From Enterobacteriaceae bacterium UBA5654 (lineage in GTDB: Bacteria > Pseudomonadota > Gammaproteobacteria > Enterobacterales > Enterobacteriaceae), in assembly GCA_002421005.1 (NCBI GenBank), contig DIJC01000014.1, positions 68,782-132,781 of the forward strand: a DNA stretch of 64,000 nucleotides, given 5' to 3'. Both the position numbers and the translations under genes were made by a program. This document shows positions 51,515 through 60,399 of the stretch, in pieces. A model generated the notes under the pieces. That model did no database searches. It was not told the DNA's origin and was given only the letters and a program-made list of their open reading frames with translations. How positions within the stretch are numbered: the first letter of the stretch is position 1; every line of letters starts with the position of its first letter.

Positions 51515-52452
51515 GAGTCGTCACGCTCAGTGAAATACAGGCCAGTCTGCCTGTCAGCGATGCGATCCGCTCTTTAGAAGAAGGTTTTATTGCCTACAGC
51601 CGGGGCGAAGTGCAATCTCCGCCGGTTCAGCAATTTACTTTCGCAGAGGTTGATGGCGATTGTTGTATTAAATCGGCGTGGGTAGATCAGAGTGATTACT
51701 TTGCAGTGAAAATCTCCACCGGTTTTTATCAAAATCCGTCGCAGGGGCTTGCCAGTAATAATGGTCTGATCATGCTTATCTCGGCAAAAACAGGCCAGCC
51801 CGTTGCACTCCTTCATGATCATGGATGGCTCACAGCCATGCGGACCGCAATTGCTGGACGAATAGTCGCTCGCCTGCTCATGCCTGAAAAAATACATGCT
51901 ATTGGAATTTATGGCACCGGGCTTCAGGCACAACTACAGCTCAGGCAGCTTTTAGAAATAACGGATTGCCGCGATGTGATCGTCTGGGGACGAAGTCAGC
52001 AAAGTCTGGAGGTTATGCAGGAAAATATACGTGATACCAACGTTAGTTTTACTGGTACTACTCTGGCGGAGCGTGTAGCAAGGGAAGCAAATATGATTGT
52101 GACCGCAACGCCTTCCCACAAACCACTCATTAATAGCTCATGGATCACTCCCGGCACCCACATCACGGCCGTGGGTGCTGATAGCCCGGGTAAGCAAGAG
52201 CTGGCAGTGACGTTGCCTGGAAAGGCTAAATTAATTGTTGTGGACTCAATAAAACAGTGTCGTCAGTATGGCGAGGTCAGTCATGCACTGAAAGCTGGTC
52301 TGATCGCCGGGCAACACCTGATTGAACTGGGCGCTTTATTAGAGAGTGATCGTTTTGAACGCCATCAACAGGATATCACCCTTGCCGATTTAACAGGTCT
52401 GGGCATCCAGGATCTGCAAATTGCGCGCAGCCTTATGCATTCTCTTCTTTAA
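51511..52452 (+). CDS. ornithine cyclodeaminase/mu-crystallin family protein
   Basis: 313 residues starting MRVVTLSEIQASLPVSDAI. Carries the family pattern GWLTAMRTAIAGRIVARLL and the NAD-binding IGIYGTGLQAQLQLRQLL. Members include ornithine cyclodeaminase, alanine dehydrogenase, ketimine reductase and iminosuccinate reductase (BhcD). Coupling to a threonine-dehydratase-type enzyme recalls BhcB-BhcD (3-hydroxyaspartate to iminosuccinate to aspartate) and the EutB-EutC pair of ectoine degradation. Convergent 20-base overlap with the regulator gene. Confidence 0.88.
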   Translation: MRVVTLSEIQASLPVSDAIRSLEEGFIAYSRGEVQSPPVQQFTFAEVDGDCCIKSAWVDQSDYFAVKISTGFYQNPSQGLASNNGLIMLISAKTGQPVALLHDHGWLTAMRTAIAGRIVARLLMPEKIHAIGIYGTGLQAQLQLRQLLEITDCRDVIVWGRSQQSLEVMQENIRDTNVSFTGTTLAERVAREANMIVTATPSHKPLINSSWITPGTHITAVGADSPGKQELAVTLPGKAKLIVVDSIKQCRQYGEVSHALKAGLIAGQHLIELGALLESDRFERHQQDITLADLTGLGIQDLQIARSLMHSLL

Positions 52453-53074
52453 ACTCTTTCAGATATTTGTAGACGGTTGCTCTGCCCAGCACCAGCACCC
52501 GTCCAATATAGTTGGCGGCGCTTTTGCCTTCAAAAGCGCCTTCATCATAAAGCGCGGAAACCAGGGCTCGTTTCTGATCCCGATTAAGCGTGGCGAGGCT
52601 AAGTTGTTTGTCACGAAGCCATCCTTGTATAAAGACATTAATGCGTTCCTGCCAGTCATCACGAAATAACGCATCAGGCTGAGGGATGACTCGCCCGGAC
52701 TGAAAGAAAAGATTCAGGATATCTCGCGCCTGCTCCAGTACCGACAGATTGAGGTTAATACACATCACGGTGTCACCGTGGCCAGTTTCATCGCGCAAAA
52801 CGGTACTTATCGATCGGATTTTCTGACCATTCCAGTTGGTTTTTTCATAAGGCCCAATCACAACCTCGTCATTTTCAACAAGGGGTAGCTGGTCCAGACC
52901 TGAGTCATCGCCAATACCTCTGCCGGAGAAGTTATTCGCAATGTAAAGCACGCGCTGCGTCCTGAGACTATGCAGGATGACTTCAGCATGAGGAAATAAC
53001 AGCGTCGCGATGCTGTCAGCGATCGCCTGGTAATTATGCATACGGGGGGTATTTGAAATATCGGTCGGCATCAT
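52433..53074 (-). CDS. DauR/YheO-type PAS and helix-turn-helix regulator
   Basis: 213 residues; start MPTDISNTPRMHNYQAIADSIATLLFPHAEVILHSL at 53074 with AGGAGG upstream. Residues 15-125 match the YheO-like PAS domain (VLYIANNFSGRGIGDDS, GPYEKTNWNGQKIRSIST) and the C-terminus is a helix-turn-helix (ALVSALYDEGAFEGKSAANYIGRVLVLGRATVYKYLKEF). Relatives such as DauR of Pseudomonas control amino-acid catabolism next to a cyclodeaminase-family gene. So it probably regulates the dehydratase-cyclodeaminase pair. Confidence 0.88.
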   Translation of the reverse strand: MMPTDISNTPRMHNYQAIADSIATLLFPHAEVILHSLRTQRVLYIANNFSGRGIGDDSGLDQLPLVENDEVVIGPYEKTNWNGQKIRSISTVLRDETGHGDTVMCINLNLSVLEQARDILNLFFQSGRVIPQPDALFRDDWQERINVFIQGWLRDKQLSLATLNRDQKRALVSALYDEGAFEGKSAANYIGRVLVLGRATVYKYLKEFKEENA

Positions 53075-53299
53075 TTCCTCCTGATGAAAGCAGGATGATA
53101 CGCGAAAGTCACCCTCCTTAATACCCTGATAGCCTGTTCTGAACAGGCTCTGTAACGGCAAACTGAAGATGCGATGTGGGCGAAGCAAAGGGGAAAGGGA
53201 TGCGTCAGGGTAAATAAAATCTGTGGTTGGGTTGTGGCGGAATCGCCAAATAGAATAAAAGTCCCTTACAGGCAAAAATGTTTATAACCCACAGTTTCT

Positions 53300-54064
53300 T
53301 CAGGCGAAATACTGCCCTGGCGTCTCCCCCGTCATTGTTCGGAAAAAGTATATAAATGCGCTGTCGCTGGCAAAACCCAGACTCTGGGCGGTATCAGTAA
53401 TCCGTTGGCCGGTCGCGAGCAGTTCAACGGCCTTCATCAGACGCCATTGCTGCCTCCACTGCTGGAAAGACATTCCGGTATCGCGTCGGAAGATACGGCT
53501 TATCGTTTTTTCGCTGGCACCGCAAAGCGCGGCAAGTTCTTGCAGCGTTGGCGGCAAGGCATCCCCGGACAGACGGCTGAGTCGCTTATCCTGAGGCAAG
53601 GCAAGCATCATTGGTTCGTAAGCAGCAGTACATATTTCTGCGACACAAAGTGCGGCGAGGTGTAATGAAGACCCGGATCCCCAGCGCGTTTCCCACGGCT
53701 GTTCGGTAATGCGTTCTAAAAGTTCACGCAGTAAGGGGGAAACATTAAGAATGCCTGGCGAGGCTGGCAGCGAAGGAAAATGCTGCGGCTGAAACCAGAT
53801 TGAACGATAGGCCACCGTATTCTTCATCTCCGCGCGATGGCTGACGCCAGCGGGGATCCATGCCGCCCTGGTGGGGGGAAGAAGGCACAACAACGCACCG
53901 TCATTCAATGTCAGTCGTATGCAACCCTGGCGCGTAAAAAGGATCTGGGCCATCGCGTGCTGATGTAAGCCTGAGTCATGATTTCCCAACTCTGCCTGAA
54001 TCCCAATAACAGAATTTTTCAGGGTATCAGGATCGAATACCGCATTAGCATTAAGCCAGGCCAT
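53300..54064 (-). CDS. AraC family regulator
   Basis: 254 residues: N-terminal cupin-like sensing domain (HQHAMAQILFTRQG, LLPPTRAAWIPAGVSHRAEM) and C-terminal AraC domain with LQELAALCGASEKTISRIFRRDTGMSFQQWRQQWRLMKA and ITDTAQSLGFASDSAFIYFFRTMTGETPGQYF. Overall like NimR (YeaM) type regulators. Divergent from the MFS gene, which is its likely target. Confidence 0.92.
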   Translation of the reverse strand: MAWLNANAVFDPDTLKNSVIGIQAELGNHDSGLHQHAMAQILFTRQGCIRLTLNDGALLCLLPPTRAAWIPAGVSHRAEMKNTVAYRSIWFQPQHFPSLPASPGILNVSPLLRELLERITEQPWETRWGSGSSLHLAALCVAEICTAAYEPMMLALPQDKRLSRLSGDALPPTLQELAALCGASEKTISRIFRRDTGMSFQQWRQQWRLMKAVELLATGQRITDTAQSLGFASDSAFIYFFRTMTGETPGQYFA

Positions 54065-54157
54065 AATGTCCTATTTTCGATATTTAAAGGTATTATGTTT
54101 ATAATATTCAAAAAATGGCTGACTTACAATCACGCCTCTTTTATTCAGGAGGCGAAA

Positions 54158-55300
54158 ATGTTTAGCCCAACAGCAATGGTGATGGTCACTGCATTACTGA
54201 TGTTTCCTCAAATCGCGGAAACGATTTATAGCCCGGCCCTGACCAGTATCAGCGCACATTTTTCTGTGACCGCCCAGCAAACTGCGCAAACCTTATCCGT
54301 TTATTTTATTGGCTTTGCCGCTGGGGTTCTGTTCTGGGGTCGCGTCAGTGATACCTGGGGGCGCAAACCCGCTTTACTGGCGGGGCTGGCTGTCTATGCC
54401 GTGGGAACGCTTATCGCTTTAGTTGTTTCGGGCTTCACCTTATTACTTGCGGCACGCGTGATAACGGCTTTCGGCGCTGCCACCGGCTCGGTAGTGACCC
54501 AAACGATGCTGCGCGATCGTTTTAGTGGCCCCAGGCTCGCGGCTATTTTCTCGTTAATCGGCATTGCCCTGGCAATAAGTCCCGCAGTGGGCATTTATGT
54601 CGGCGGGTTGCTGGCCTGGCGATGGGAGTTTTATGGCGTCTTTATTGCTCTGACAATTCTGTCGGGACTATTACTGGCGGGCAGCCTGTTCATTCTCCCT
54701 GAAACACGCTCGTCGCAGCATTCAGACGTGGCTTTTTGGTCCGTGCTGTATCTGATGTTGCGTGATAAAAAAATCTGGCTGGCAATTGTCCTTGTTGCCG
54801 CCTTTAATGTGAGTCTTTTTAGCTATTACAGCCTGGCACCGTTTATTTTTGCACGACTCCATTTTGATACCCAGACTTTTGGCTTCAGCGGTGTCGCACT
54901 TGCCGCGGGTTCAATAATCGGCTCGCAGATTAATCGCCTGCTGTTCCAGCAGGGGAAAAGTCAACGCTGGATATTAACGCTTGCCTGCATCCTCAACCTG
55001 TTTGGTAGCACTGGCGTTCTCTGTTTTAGCGATTCCCTGAATTTCCTGCTGCCAATGGCGCTGGTGATGACGTCGTTTTCAATGGCTATTCCTGTCGTGC
55101 TCAGCTCAGCGCTGAACGCCTATTCGCATTGCCGGGGCACAGCTGGCGCGCTATTTGGCTTCTTTTATTACGTATTCATTGGATCAGGCCTGATGCTTGC
55201 AGGATGGTCACAATGGCTGGGGTTAACACTGATGATATGCGCCCTTTTGGGATGTATTGCCGCGTGGCTTTATTTACCGCTACTTAATGAGAAATATTAA
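54158..55300 (+). CDS. MFS drug:H+ antiporter (Bcr/CflA-like)
   Basis: 380 residues, twelve helices. Start at MFSPTAMVMVTALLMFPQIAETIYSPALTSI with GGAGG upstream; an earlier reading from 53978 overlaps the divergent AraC gene and is rejected. The loop motif GRVSDTWGRKPALLAG is MFS motif A; GPRLAAIFSLIGIALAISPAVGIYVGG is typical of the Bcr/CflA group. Probably exports a toxic compound sensed by the AraC regulator. Confidence 0.88.
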   Translation: MFSPTAMVMVTALLMFPQIAETIYSPALTSISAHFSVTAQQTAQTLSVYFIGFAAGVLFWGRVSDTWGRKPALLAGLAVYAVGTLIALVVSGFTLLLAARVITAFGAATGSVVTQTMLRDRFSGPRLAAIFSLIGIALAISPAVGIYVGGLLAWRWEFYGVFIALTILSGLLLAGSLFILPETRSSQHSDVAFWSVLYLMLRDKKIWLAIVLVAAFNVSLFSYYSLAPFIFARLHFDTQTFGFSGVALAAGSIIGSQINRLLFQQGKSQRWILTLACILNLFGSTGVLCFSDSLNFLLPMALVMTSFSMAIPVVLSSALNAYSHCRGTAGALFGFFYYVFIGSGLMLAGWSQWLGLTLMICALLGCIAAWLYLPLLNEKY

Positions 55301-55454
55301 TATCAGGACGTTGTGCTGACGGAGGGGTCACACAAAGTAATCAATAAGCATTGGTTGACCCGACCTGCTAAAACGCATCGTGCCTGACGCTGAGAAAAAA
55401 TTCCATGAACAGCTTAGCCATTCAACGGCGCAATAAATAACCCTGAGGTTTTCC

Positions 55455-55847
55455 ATGAAAAAAGATATTCATTACCAGTTTCATCACTTCGGTATTCCTG
55501 TTCAGGATGGAAGCACGGAGGGTATGTATAGTGAAAAAGCGGGGATGTATACCACCGATAATCCCGGCAAGTTTCGGGTGCAATGGCATCGTTTTACCGA
55601 TAATTCCCCTCTGCACCCACTCATCAAAACCGTGCCGCATGTGGCATTTAAAGTAAATAATTTAGCCCTGGCCATTGAAGGTGAAGACGTGATTTTGGGT
55701 CCCTGTGAACCGATTGATGATTACTTCGTGGCCATCATTAACGACGCAGGCGCGCCTGTCGAACTGATTGAAACGTCGCTGGACGATGATGAAATATGGG
55801 CCAGAGCACGCCGGAGTCAGGGTTCTTTGTATCGCAGCGATGAGTGA
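55455..55847 (+). CDS. VOC-like protein of unknown function
   Basis: 130 residues, starting MKKDIHYQFHHFGIPVQDG with GAGG upstream. FHHFGIPV, VPHVAFKVNNL and VELIE fit the two beta-alpha-beta-beta-beta units of the vicinal-oxygen-chelate fold, with possible metal ligands His10, His63 and Glu at about 107. I do not recognise a named family member. Stands alone; no clear partner. Confidence 0.75.
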   Translation: MKKDIHYQFHHFGIPVQDGSTEGMYSEKAGMYTTDNPGKFRVQWHRFTDNSPLHPLIKTVPHVAFKVNNLALAIEGEDVILGPCEPIDDYFVAIINDAGAPVELIETSLDDDEIWARARRSQGSLYRSDE

Positions 55848-55924
55848 TTTTTAAATGCGGGGGGAATGACGAGACACTTGCCAAAAGACTGGCGAGGCAT
55901 CCGACCACCCCGCCCTACTCACCC

Positions 55925-56950
55925 TTACTCACGCCACCCCATCGCTGGCGCAACGTGCTTCAGAATTGACTCAATAACGTGCACGTTATATTCCACGCCC
56001 AGTTGATTCGGCACGGTCAGCAACAGCGTATCCGCTTCAGCGATGGCCTGATCCTGTTTTAACTGGTCGATCAACTTTTCCGGCTCGGCGGCGTAGCTGC
56101 GTCCGAAAACAGCGCGGGTTTTCTCATCAAGGAAACCGACTTTATCGCTGTCATCACCGCTTGCACCAAAATATGCCCGGTCACGGTCATCCATCAGAGC
56201 AAAAATACTGCGGCTGACAGAAACACGCGGCGTGCGGGCGTGGCCTGCTTCGGCCCACGCGGCGCGGTAAGCGCGGATCTGTTTCGCCTGCTGGATATGA
56301 AACGGCTCACCGGTTTCATCGTTTTTGAGGGTCGAACTTTGCAGATTCATCCCCAGTTTCGCGGCCCAGACTGCGGTGGCATCGGAGGAAGCGCCCCACC
56401 AGATGCGCTCGCGCAGGCCTGCGGAAAAAGGTTCGGGGCGCAGCAGACCCGGCGGGTTCGGGAACATTGGCTGCGGGTTAGGCTTTGCAAAACCTTCACC
56501 GCGCAACACGTCCAGCAGCACTTCGCTGTGCTGACGCGCCATATCCGCTTCGGTTTCACCTTCGGCAGGCTGATAACCGAAATAGCGCCAGCCATCGATC
56601 ACCTGCTCCGGCGAGCCACGGCTGATACCCAATTGCAGGCGTCCGCCTGAAATAAGGTCCGCTGCGCTGGCGCTCTCAGCCATATACAGCGGGTTTTCGT
56701 AGCGCATATCAATGACCCCGGTGCCGATTTCAATCCGGCGGGTCTTCGCACCGATGGCGGCCAGCAGGGGAAAAGGCGATGCAAGCTGACGGGCAAAATG
56801 GTGAACTCTGAAATATGCGCCGTCGGCACCCAGTTCTTCAGCCGCCACCGCCAGATCGACGGACTGTAGCAGCGCATCAGCGGCTGAACGGGTGGCCGAG
56901 TGTGGCGAAGGGGTCCAGTGACCAAATGACAAAAATCCGATCTTCTTCAT
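55925..56950 (-). CDS. luciferase-like (LLM class) flavin monooxygenase
   Basis: 341 residues from MKKIGFLSFGHWTPSPHS. The bacterial luciferase TIM-barrel pattern is clear: AEELGADGAYFRVHHFA, GTGVIDMRYENPLYMAESASAADLISGGRLQLGISRGSPEQVI. Uses reduced FMN supplied by a separate reductase; no reductase gene is adjacent. Substrate unknown. An earlier in-frame codon at 56995 is not supported. Confidence 0.9.
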   Translation of the reverse strand: MKKIGFLSFGHWTPSPHSATRSAADALLQSVDLAVAAEELGADGAYFRVHHFARQLASPFPLLAAIGAKTRRIEIGTGVIDMRYENPLYMAESASAADLISGGRLQLGISRGSPEQVIDGWRYFGYQPAEGETEADMARQHSEVLLDVLRGEGFAKPNPQPMFPNPPGLLRPEPFSAGLRERIWWGASSDATAVWAAKLGMNLQSSTLKNDETGEPFHIQQAKQIRAYRAAWAEAGHARTPRVSVSRSIFALMDDRDRAYFGASGDDSDKVGFLDEKTRAVFGRSYAAEPEKLIDQLKQDQAIAEADTLLLTVPNQLGVEYNVHVIESILKHVAPAMGWRE

Positions 56951-57323
56951 AACAGCGTTGTCCTGTTGAGAGAAATCTTGAGCAGACCGCACCACGATAA
57001 AAAGCGCAGCCTGCCCGGCATAGTGACTACTTTACGCGACAGGGGCTAAGAAGAAAGATCGTTTGTTTGACCTGTTACATCAAATAAATTGACTGATAAT
57101 CGCCGCCTCACTTTGTCTGACCGGGAGCATGGAAGGGAAATGCGTAAGACAACGGGCTCCTCTGCCTGGCAGAATCGAATATAAAGCGTATGACGCTGCT
57201 ATGCGGTGGAACAGACAGCATAACATTCCCTGTTTCAGGAAGGCGTTTTTGGCTCTATCCTGTCTATGGCCGCGTTCAGCAGCATTGAAGCGCTAACGAA
57301 CGCCGTGCAGGGATTCACCTTTT
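56951..57323. other. intergenic, nothing recognised
   Basis: 373 bases between two divergent genes with no coding ORF or obvious hairpin; it must hold both promoters. Confidence 0.5.
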
Positions 57324-58265
57324 ATGGAACAGAAAACGGTAATGATACAACAGAGAGAAACGCGCAATAAAATGACCCTCGTGGGCCTGCTGGCGATCGT
57401 GCTGTGGGGCAGCCTGGTGGGCCTGATCCGCAGCGTCAGCGAAGGTTTTGGTCCTGTAGGCGGTGCGGCGATGATCTACACCGTCGCATCGGCGATATTA
57501 TTTTTTACCGTCGGTTTTCCGCGACTTAGCACCTTTCCCCGCCGCTATCTGCTGTGGGGAAGTCTGCTGTTTGTCACTTATGAGCTGTGCCTGTCATTGT
57601 CGATTGGCTATGCCAGTTCCGGGCGGCAGGCGATTGAAGTCAGCATGGTCAATTACCTGTGGCCGACTTTTACGCTGGTCGCCGCCATTCTGTTTAACAA
57701 ACAGCGCGCCAGCCTGCTGATTTTCCCCGGCGTTTTGATCTCAATGCTGGGCATTTTCTGGGTTTTGGGCGGAGATAAAGGGTTAGATCTCGCGGCAACC
57801 CTCGCCAATATTGAGGATAACCCGTTAAGTTACGGACTGGCGTTCGCCGGGGCGGTAATTTGGGCCGCCTACTCCATCGTCACGGCAAAATATGCCGATG
57901 GCAAAAATGGCATCACCTTTTTCTTCATGCTGGTTGCCGTCGCACTCTGGGGCAAATATCTGCTTAGCGGCGGCGGGGAGATGATATTCAGCGCCCGGTC
58001 ACTTATCGCGCTGACGCTGGCGGCTTCGGCAATGGGTTTTGGCTACGCCGCGTGGAATATCGGCATTTTACATGGCAACGTGACCGTTCTGGCAGGCGCG
58101 TCCTACTTCACGCCCATCCTCTCCGCTGCGCTGGCGGCGGTGATCCTCGGTGCCCCGCTTTCATTCACCTTCTGGCAGGGCACGGCGATGGTGTGCGCAG
58201 GTTCAATCCTCTGTTGGGCGGCAACACGTATGCGCAAACGCCATCCGCAGGGAGTGAACCCATAA
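57324..58265 (+). CDS. yddG: aromatic amino acid exporter YddG
   Basis: Ten-helix EamA/DMT transporter of 313 residues. GLLAIVLWGSLVGLIRSVSEGFGPVGGAAMIY, GRQAIEVSMVNYLWPTFTL and WNIGILHGNVTVLAGASYFTPILSAALAAVILGAPLSFTFWQG correspond throughout to E. coli YddG (293 residues), which exports aromatic amino acids and paraquat. About 15 extra N-terminal residues depend on the start chosen (57324, or 57342). E. coli has yddG elsewhere, so the place is different here. Confidence 0.9.
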   Translation: MEQKTVMIQQRETRNKMTLVGLLAIVLWGSLVGLIRSVSEGFGPVGGAAMIYTVASAILFFTVGFPRLSTFPRRYLLWGSLLFVTYELCLSLSIGYASSGRQAIEVSMVNYLWPTFTLVAAILFNKQRASLLIFPGVLISMLGIFWVLGGDKGLDLAATLANIEDNPLSYGLAFAGAVIWAAYSIVTAKYADGKNGITFFFMLVAVALWGKYLLSGGGEMIFSARSLIALTLAASAMGFGYAAWNIGILHGNVTVLAGASYFTPILSAALAAVILGAPLSFTFWQGTAMVCAGSILCWAATRMRKRHPQGVNP

Positions 58266-58298
58266 CACCTTTCTTTTACCTGTCCCACGCGTGAGCCA

Positions 58299-58859
58299 CT
58301 ATTCCAGATCGGCATGTCTGATAAACATGCTTTCGCTGGTTTCGCCGAGCTGGGCCATCAACTCCAGCACGATGGCATCATAAGTAATGAAGCAGAGCTG
58401 TTCAAACGCCGAGCCCATTGGCTGCGAAAAGGCACCGTCTTCACGCGCATTCTCGTCTTTAACCGTGCCGGGAAGGACCAGCACGCTTTTAGCCAATCGG
58501 CCAATGGTGGAGTCAGCTTTCATGGTTACCAGCGCCACGTCCACGCCGCTTGCCACCGCTTTCTCGGCAAGGCTTTTCAGGCTGGTGGTTTCACCGCTGC
58601 CGGAACCAATGATCACTAAATCGCCCGGTCGGGTATGCGGTGCAGAAATTTCACCGACCATGCTGACGGCAAAACCCAGGTGTAATAGCCGATTGGCAAA
58701 CCCGCGGATCGCAATTCCGCTTCGGCCAGCGCCCTGCAAAAAAATATGGTTGGCCTTCTTAATATGCCGGATAAATTGCGCGGCCTGCGCATTATCGATT
58801 CCGGCCGCGTTATGTTCTAATTCCCGGAGAATATTAATGGTGTTTTCTTTAATGCCCAT
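58299..58859 (-). CDS. SIS domain sugar-phosphate isomerase (HxlB-like)
   Basis: 186 residues of the 6-phospho-3-hexuloisomerase type; FLQGAGRSGIAIRGFANRLLHLGF and IIGSGSGETTSLKSLAEKAV are the phosphate-binding serine loops, and GSAFEQLCFITYDAIVLELM is shared with HxlB/YckF. Last gene of the PTS operon, 12 bases after the SDR gene. With the epimerase-like enzyme it could convert an unusual hexulose phosphate to fructose 6-phosphate. Confidence 0.87.
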   Translation of the reverse strand: MGIKENTINILRELEHNAAGIDNAQAAQFIRHIKKANHIFLQGAGRSGIAIRGFANRLLHLGFAVSMVGEISAPHTRPGDLVIIGSGSGETTSLKSLAEKAVASGVDVALVTMKADSTIGRLAKSVLVLPGTVKDENAREDGAFSQPMGSAFEQLCFITYDAIVLELMAQLGETSESMFIRHADLE

Positions 58860-58871
58860 GTTATTTCCCTC

Positions 58872-59624
58872 TTATGCAATCGTTCGCCCGCCGTCCATTA
58901 AAATAGTTTGCCCCTGAATATAGGAGTTGGACTTGTCGGCCAGAAAAATCGCCAGATTTGCCACGTCATCAATCGTTCCGAGGCGACGCACCGGAATTTT
59001 CTTCAGCACGGCGTCAAGGTCTGCCTGGGTCGGATAATTCACCCGCATCATTTCGCCGGTATCAATCAGCCGTGGCGCAATCGCGTTGACGTTGACGCCT
59101 TTCGGCCCCAGTTCTTTGGCCAGTCCACGAATCAGCCCTTCCCCACCGGCCTTGCTGGCGGGATAACTTACGCCGCCGCCAGTACCGGACAGCGCAGAAC
59201 CGGAAGAGATATAGACAATGGAACCCTTGTTGGTTAAGAAATCATCATAGAAAGCTTTTACGGTATTAAATAAACCTGACAGATTGATCGCCAGCGTTTT
59301 ATTCCACTCGTCAAAGGAAATGTCACTGACCTTATTCGCAAAAGCCACGCCCGCATTTAAAATCAGAATATCAATGCGGCCAAAAGTGGCAATAACCTGT
59401 TCACGGACCCGGACCAGCGCCTGTGGGTCAGAAACGTCGGTTTTAATGAAGAGTGATTTCACCTGACCAAACGTTAATTCTGCGGCGGTTTTGGTGCCGT
59501 TTTCTTCGTTATAATCAACAATGACCGTATTAGCACCACGTTCAGCGAATTGCCTGGCGATGCCTTTGCCGATACCGTGTGCGCCGCCGGTAATTAAGGC
59601 GACCTTTCCATTAAAGTGACTCAT
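58872..59624 (-). CDS. short-chain dehydrogenase/reductase
   Basis: Classical SDR of 250 residues: TGGAHGIG at 12-19, NAG motif (LILNAGVAF), Ser and the YPASK catalytic motif (SGSALSGTGGGVSYPASKAG), and the C-terminal GQTILMDGGRTI. In a galactitol-type PTS operon the likely role is oxidation of a polyol phosphate to a ketose phosphate, as with sorbitol- and galactitol-phosphate dehydrogenases. Start at MSHFNGKVALITGG; an upstream codon at 59675 is less likely. Confidence 0.9.
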   Translation of the reverse strand: MSHFNGKVALITGGAHGIGKGIARQFAERGANTVIVDYNEENGTKTAAELTFGQVKSLFIKTDVSDPQALVRVREQVIATFGRIDILILNAGVAFANKVSDISFDEWNKTLAINLSGLFNTVKAFYDDFLTNKGSIVYISSGSALSGTGGGVSYPASKAGGEGLIRGLAKELGPKGVNVNAIAPRLIDTGEMMRVNYPTQADLDAVLKKIPVRRLGTIDDVANLAIFLADKSNSYIQGQTILMDGGRTIA

Positions 59625-59729
59625 TGTGTTTCTCCTGATTTTTACAGTGTTAAGACGAGGTTTTCCTCCCGACAATAACTGTCGAAAACCTCAAACAAAA
59701 AAAGCCCTGGTGTTGTCACGAAAATAATT

Positions 59730-60374
59730 TTATTGAACGGCCTGTTTTAGCGCCTGATAATTAGCTTGCGGATTATTATTAAATAATGCTCCGCCGACTA
59801 CAATCAGATCGGCACCAGCCTCTTTTACCCTGCGGGCAATATCTACGTTCACGCCACCATCTACCTCAATCTGAATCGGCCGACCGGCAATCAATTTTCT
59901 GGTGTTGCGTATTTTCTCCAGGCTTTTTTCAATAAAGGTCTGCCCTGGCTGACCGGGATTAATGGTCATAATCAGGATGTAATCAATATCATCCAGCAGA
60001 TATTCCAGCACGCTTTCAGGCGTCCCTGGGTTAAGTACTACTCCCGCTTTACGTCCAGCCTTTTTGATCTTCTGTAAAATATAATGCACGTGCGGCGTTG
60101 ATTCATAATGTACGGAGATCATTTCAACGCCGGTATTAATAACGTCATCAATATGGCGTTCTGGATTTGCCAGCATCATATGCACGTCAAATGTCATGAC
60201 GCTGGCTTTTTTCATCGCCGCGATTTGATTCGGACCAAAAGCAATATTGCTGACATAGGTGCCGTCCATAAGATCAACATGTAAAATTTCTGTTTTTTCC
60301 TGTTCAAGGAAGTCGATCTCTTCCTGAAGGCGTAAAATATTCGCCCCGAAAACTGAAGGTAGTATTTGTGCCAT
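59730..60374 (-). CDS. ribulose-phosphate 3-epimerase family enzyme (AlsE/SgcE-like)
   Basis: 214 residues in a TIM barrel. Catalytic and metal residues typical of Rpe are visible: Ser7 (LPSVFGA), His32 and Asp34 (LHVDLMDG), His65 (FDVHMML) and Asp in IEVDGGVN. E. coli AlsE acts on allulose 6-phosphate and SgcE is a PTS-linked paralogue. Start at ATG 60374 rather than the TTG three codons earlier. Part of the PTS operon, 25 bases after IIC. Confidence 0.9.
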   Translation of the reverse strand: MAQILPSVFGANILRLQEEIDFLEQEKTEILHVDLMDGTYVSNIAFGPNQIAAMKKASVMTFDVHMMLANPERHIDDVINTGVEMISVHYESTPHVHYILQKIKKAGRKAGVVLNPGTPESVLEYLLDDIDYILIMTINPGQPGQTFIEKSLEKIRNTRKLIAGRPIQIEVDGGVNVDIARRVKEAGADLIVVGGALFNNNPQANYQALKQAVQ

Positions 60375-60399
60375 TGTCGTCAAGCCCCGCTCTGTTGGG

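Noticed and set aside
58299..60374. Ribulose-monophosphate (formaldehyde) pathway
   Set aside because: The HxlB-like and Rpe-like pair could suggest HxlA-HxlB, but the TIM-barrel protein has the epimerase residues of Rpe/AlsE, not those of hexulose-6-phosphate synthase, and a PTS is co-encoded.
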